Part shown: positions 6,691 through 8,549 of the stretch, piece after piece
Position numbering within the stretch: position 1 is the stretch's first letter
How the letters are laid out: each line of letters starts with the position of its first letter
Source of the DNA: Flavobacteriales bacterium
Lineage (GTDB): Bacteria; Bacteroidota; Bacteroidia; Flavobacteriales; Flavobacteriaceae
DNA length: 8,549 nucleotides
Reading direction: 5' to 3'
NCBI GenBank assembly: GCA_002705485.1
Contig: PAGT01000057.1
Location: 1-8,549, forward strand
Program-made: the position numbers and the translations under genes
The notes under the pieces: model-generated
Seen by the model: only the letters and a program-made list of their open reading frames with translations
Told to the model about the DNA's origin: nothing
Databases searched by the model: none

Positions 6691-7461
6691 TCATTTATTA
6701 AAATTAAAGTAAACATCCTGTTTTTTTCTAATGCCTAACAAATTATAAACTAATCTTTTCAGGGGTTTCAAAAAGAAAAAAATATCTTTTAGCAAGTGAA
6801 CAGAAAGTAAATAACTAGATTTATATAGTTCATTTTGCGAAGAATTAACTTTTGCAACTTTGGTGCTTTCAGGATTTATTTTAATAATACAAAATCCTCC
6901 CCACATTTCTCTGTAATCATCATTGGGAGAAAAGGATCCGGAAACATAATCTAAATCAATGTATTCGACATTGGGAAAATTTTTATAATCAATTGATTTA
7001 ATTCCTCTTCTGCAACTTGGATTAAAACTATCGTGCAGTATAATAGTCAGGGGGTTTTTATATTTGAACTTTAAAATTTCATTCAAATCATTTTTTACAC
7101 CGTTTTTTGAATGATCACCATCAATTAGTATAAATTCTAATTTATTATTGCTTTCAATTATTTTTGAAATGGTTGGATTAATTAATTCTTTGGACTTTCC
7201 TTTTAAAAATTTTACATTTTTAAAAGTGTTTTTTAAAAATTTTTCAGGTTCACCGCTTATATCTATTGAATATACAGAACTTGAAAACTTAGAAAGAACT
7301 TGTAAACTACCACCCATGTAAGTACCAATTTCTAGTGATACTTCAGGTTTTAATGATCTTAAAATTTCTATCAAAGAATATTTTTCAGCCCTAGACATTT
7401 GCCAAACTAAATCTTCATTTATTTTAAAGTCGGAAATTATAGGGTTAGATATATCATTCAT
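6691..7461 (-). CDS. Class I SAM-dependent methyltransferase (Methyltransf_24 / CmcI-like)
   Basis: The protein has 256 aa. A Rossmann-type methyltransferase core spans residues about 20-200: motif I LEIGTYMGGS (43-52), the acidic residue ending strand beta2 in SIDIS (Asp67), LIDGDHSKNGVKNDL (112-126) and the following strand with HDSFNP (143-148). The GTYxGGS and DGDHS signatures match the Methyltransf_24 group, which also includes CmcI-type enzymes, often found with glycan or secondary-metabolite genes; the acceptor is unknown. The tail (about 215-245) is hydrophobic with Lys/Arg pairs and could be an amphipathic membrane-associating helix. The ATG at 7461 gives MNDISNPII and has no Shine-Dalgarno. 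The gene follows the phosphoesterase by 18 nt on the same strand, suggesting one transcript, and ends facing the tRNA-Ser. Family call good, substrate not assignable. Confidence 0.82.
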   Translation of the reverse strand: MNDISNPIISDFKINEDLVWQMSRAEKYSLIEILRSLKPEVSLEIGTYMGGSLQVLSKFSSSVYSIDISGEPEKFLKNTFKNVKFLKGKSKELINPTISKIIESNNKLEFILIDGDHSKNGVKNDLNEILKFKYKNPLTIILHDSFNPSCRRGIKSIDYKNFPNVEYIDLDYVSGSFSPNDDYREMWGGFCIIKINPESTKVAKVNSSQNELYKSSYLLSVHLLKDIFFFLKPLKRLVYNLLGIRKKQDVYFNFNK

Positions 7462-7479
7462 TATTAGTTAAATAATAAA

Positions 7480-8549
7480 TTATTCACTTAAAAAACTTTT
7501 TTTACCAGTTTCAGGGTTTTTTGAAATTACCATTCTGTCGTATTCCTTCCCTGTTGCTGTGTAAGCTACATAAGTGAGTTTATCATCATCAATTGTGATC
7601 ACCTGAAAAAACTGTATGAATTGGGCGGCCTTGTCCAGTTCGTATCCGTTTTCGAGAAGGTATCCAGTTAAGCTTGATCTGTCTTGCCTGTATTGCTTAG
7701 GCCCACTGACGGAAGTTACATAAACTGTTTTGATTTCGTCAGAGTCTTTTTTTGTTTCCTTTGTTTGTGGAATATGTCCTCTAGCGTAAGTGTGGTCGTG
7801 ACCATTAAGTACCAGATCTACATTGTACTTATCAAATAATGGTTTCCAAACATTACGTCCATATTTAAAATCACGTCCTTGTGCAGGAGAAAATATTGAA
7901 TGGTGACAAGTGACAATATTCCACTTTGCAGTAGATTCTTTTAGTTTTTTTTCAACATACTTTGTTTGTTCTCTTAAGTTAAAATTTGAATTTAGCACAA
8001 TGATTCTGACATCTTGATAATCTGTTGTGTAGACTGTCTCATGTAATTTTTTACTAAGATCTTTTTCAACTGGAAGAGTAAATTGTGGACGCCAATGTAT
8101 TGAAACGTTTCTTGTTGTTTCTTCGTCTTCTAAACGCCAATATTCGTGATTTCCTAAAACAGGTATTGTAGTCCACTGGCCATGTATAAAACCACCAGCT
8201 TTGAACCATTCTGCCCATTCGACATCTTTGTGAGCATCATTGACAAGGTCTCCAGCATGAATTGCAAATTTAGCATCCGGTGCAGTTTCATAAGCCTTTC
8301 TAATTACTCGTGACCACTGGGAGAGTACATTGTTTTGGGAATCACCAAAATAAACAAACTTTGTTTTTGAATATTCTTTTTTTGCTGTTGTAAATTCTAT
8401 CCATTCGGACCAGTAAAATTTTCCGTCACCAACCCTGTATAGATATGTGGTATTAGGTTTTAAGTCATTGAATATCACACTGTGGTAATTAACAGTAAAT
8501 GATTTATTTCCCTTATATTTTCCTAAATTAAATGGTTCAACTGTTGCTT
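7480..8549 (-). CDS. Purple-acid-phosphatase-like metallophosphoesterase, 5' end outside window
   Basis: The frame is open to the right edge, giving 355 visible residues; the GTG at 8478 is internal, not the start, because the homologous domain continues upstream. The visible N-terminal part (8549 to about 8390) is a fibronectin-III-like domain with NDLKPNTTYLYRVGDG, as in purple acid phosphatases. The calcineurin-like catalytic domain follows with all five metal motifs: FGDSQ (about 8349-8335), HAGDLVND (8259-8236), VLGNHEYW (about 8160-8137), VTCHHS (near 7905) and NGHDHTYARG (about 7806-7777). It probably hydrolyses phosphomonoesters or diesters using a two-metal centre. The purple-enzyme Tyr (GDxxY) is replaced by Asn (GDLVN), so it is not a true purple enzyme. 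A secretion signal would be expected in the missing N-terminus but cannot be seen. It lies 18 nt upstream of the methyltransferase gene. Confidence 0.88.
   Translation of the reverse strand, partial: ATVEPFNLGKYKGNKSFTVNYHSVIFNDLKPNTTYLYRVGDGKFYWSEWIEFTTAKKEYSKTKFVYFGDSQNNVLSQWSRVIRKAYETAPDAKFAIHAGDLVNDAHKDVEWAEWFKAGGFIHGQWTTIPVLGNHEYWRLEDEETTRNVSIHWRPQFTLPVEKDLSKKLHETVYTTDYQDVRIIVLNSNFNLREQTKYVEKKLKESTAKWNIVTCHHSIFSPAQGRDFKYGRNVWKPLFDKYNVDLVLNGHDHTYARGHIPQTKETKKDSDEIKTVYVTSVSGPKQYRQDRSSLTGYLLENGYELDKAAQFIQFFQVITIDDDKLTYVAYTATGKEYDRMVISKNPETGKKSFLSE

Noticed and set aside
1..8549. CRISPR array, insertion sequence, phage or toxin-antitoxin system
   Set aside because: No regularly repeated direct repeats, transposase or integrase motifs, or small paired genes of that type were found on either strand.

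Overview
This is an AT-rich stretch of bacterial chromosome, almost certainly from a member of the Bacteroidota and most likely a (probably marine) flavobacterium. Three lines of evidence support this. The sucA and sucB products have flavobacterial-type ends (N-terminus MDPYSFLNTAHTSYFAELYD in E1, MILEMKVPSPGES in E2). No gene has a convincing Shine-Dalgarno sequence. Two possible promoters fit the Bacteroidota TTG / TAnnTTTG pattern. The assignment rests on sequence reading alone.

Layout, left to right. Positions 1-675 (minus) hold the N-terminal half of a umuC gene for a Y-family translesion polymerase; its 3' part lies outside the window. A 95-bp divergent intergenic region follows, with three perfect 12-bp palindromes whose centres are exactly 34 bp apart. 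Next come a small mannose-6-phosphate-isomerase-like cupin (771-1253, plus) and the sucA-sucB pair (1326-5309, plus), encoding E1 and E2 of 2-oxoglutarate dehydrogenase. A small retropepsin-like aspartic protease gene (5298-5741, minus) overlaps the 3' end of sucB tail-to-tail. It is divergent, across only 37 bp, from a TatD-family metal-dependent hydrolase gene (5779-6546, plus); these two genes start with GTG and TTG. A complete tRNA-Ser(GGA) gene (6574-6661) follows, with a plausible promoter. A 10-bp A/T-rich hairpin then abuts the stop codon of a class I methyltransferase gene (6691-7461, minus). Upstream of that, on the same strand, is a purple-acid-phosphatase-like metallophosphoesterase with an N-terminal fibronectin-III-like domain (7480-8549, minus); its 5' end is cut by the window.

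How the genes work together. Only sucA and sucB are clearly one functional unit: they form the oxidative TCA-cycle step from 2-oxoglutarate to succinyl-CoA, and the E3 gene is not in the window. The methyltransferase and phosphoesterase look co-transcribed (18-nt gap), but no joint function can be read from them. The remaining genes look like ordinary, independent chromosomal genes.

I found no CRISPR array, transposase, phage gene, toxin-antitoxin pair or obvious new defence system. The items most worth checking are the evenly spaced palindromes in front of umuC, the umuC promoter that would give an almost leaderless mRNA, and the very tight divergent protease/tatD-family junction. No gene-free stretch exceeds about 150 bp.
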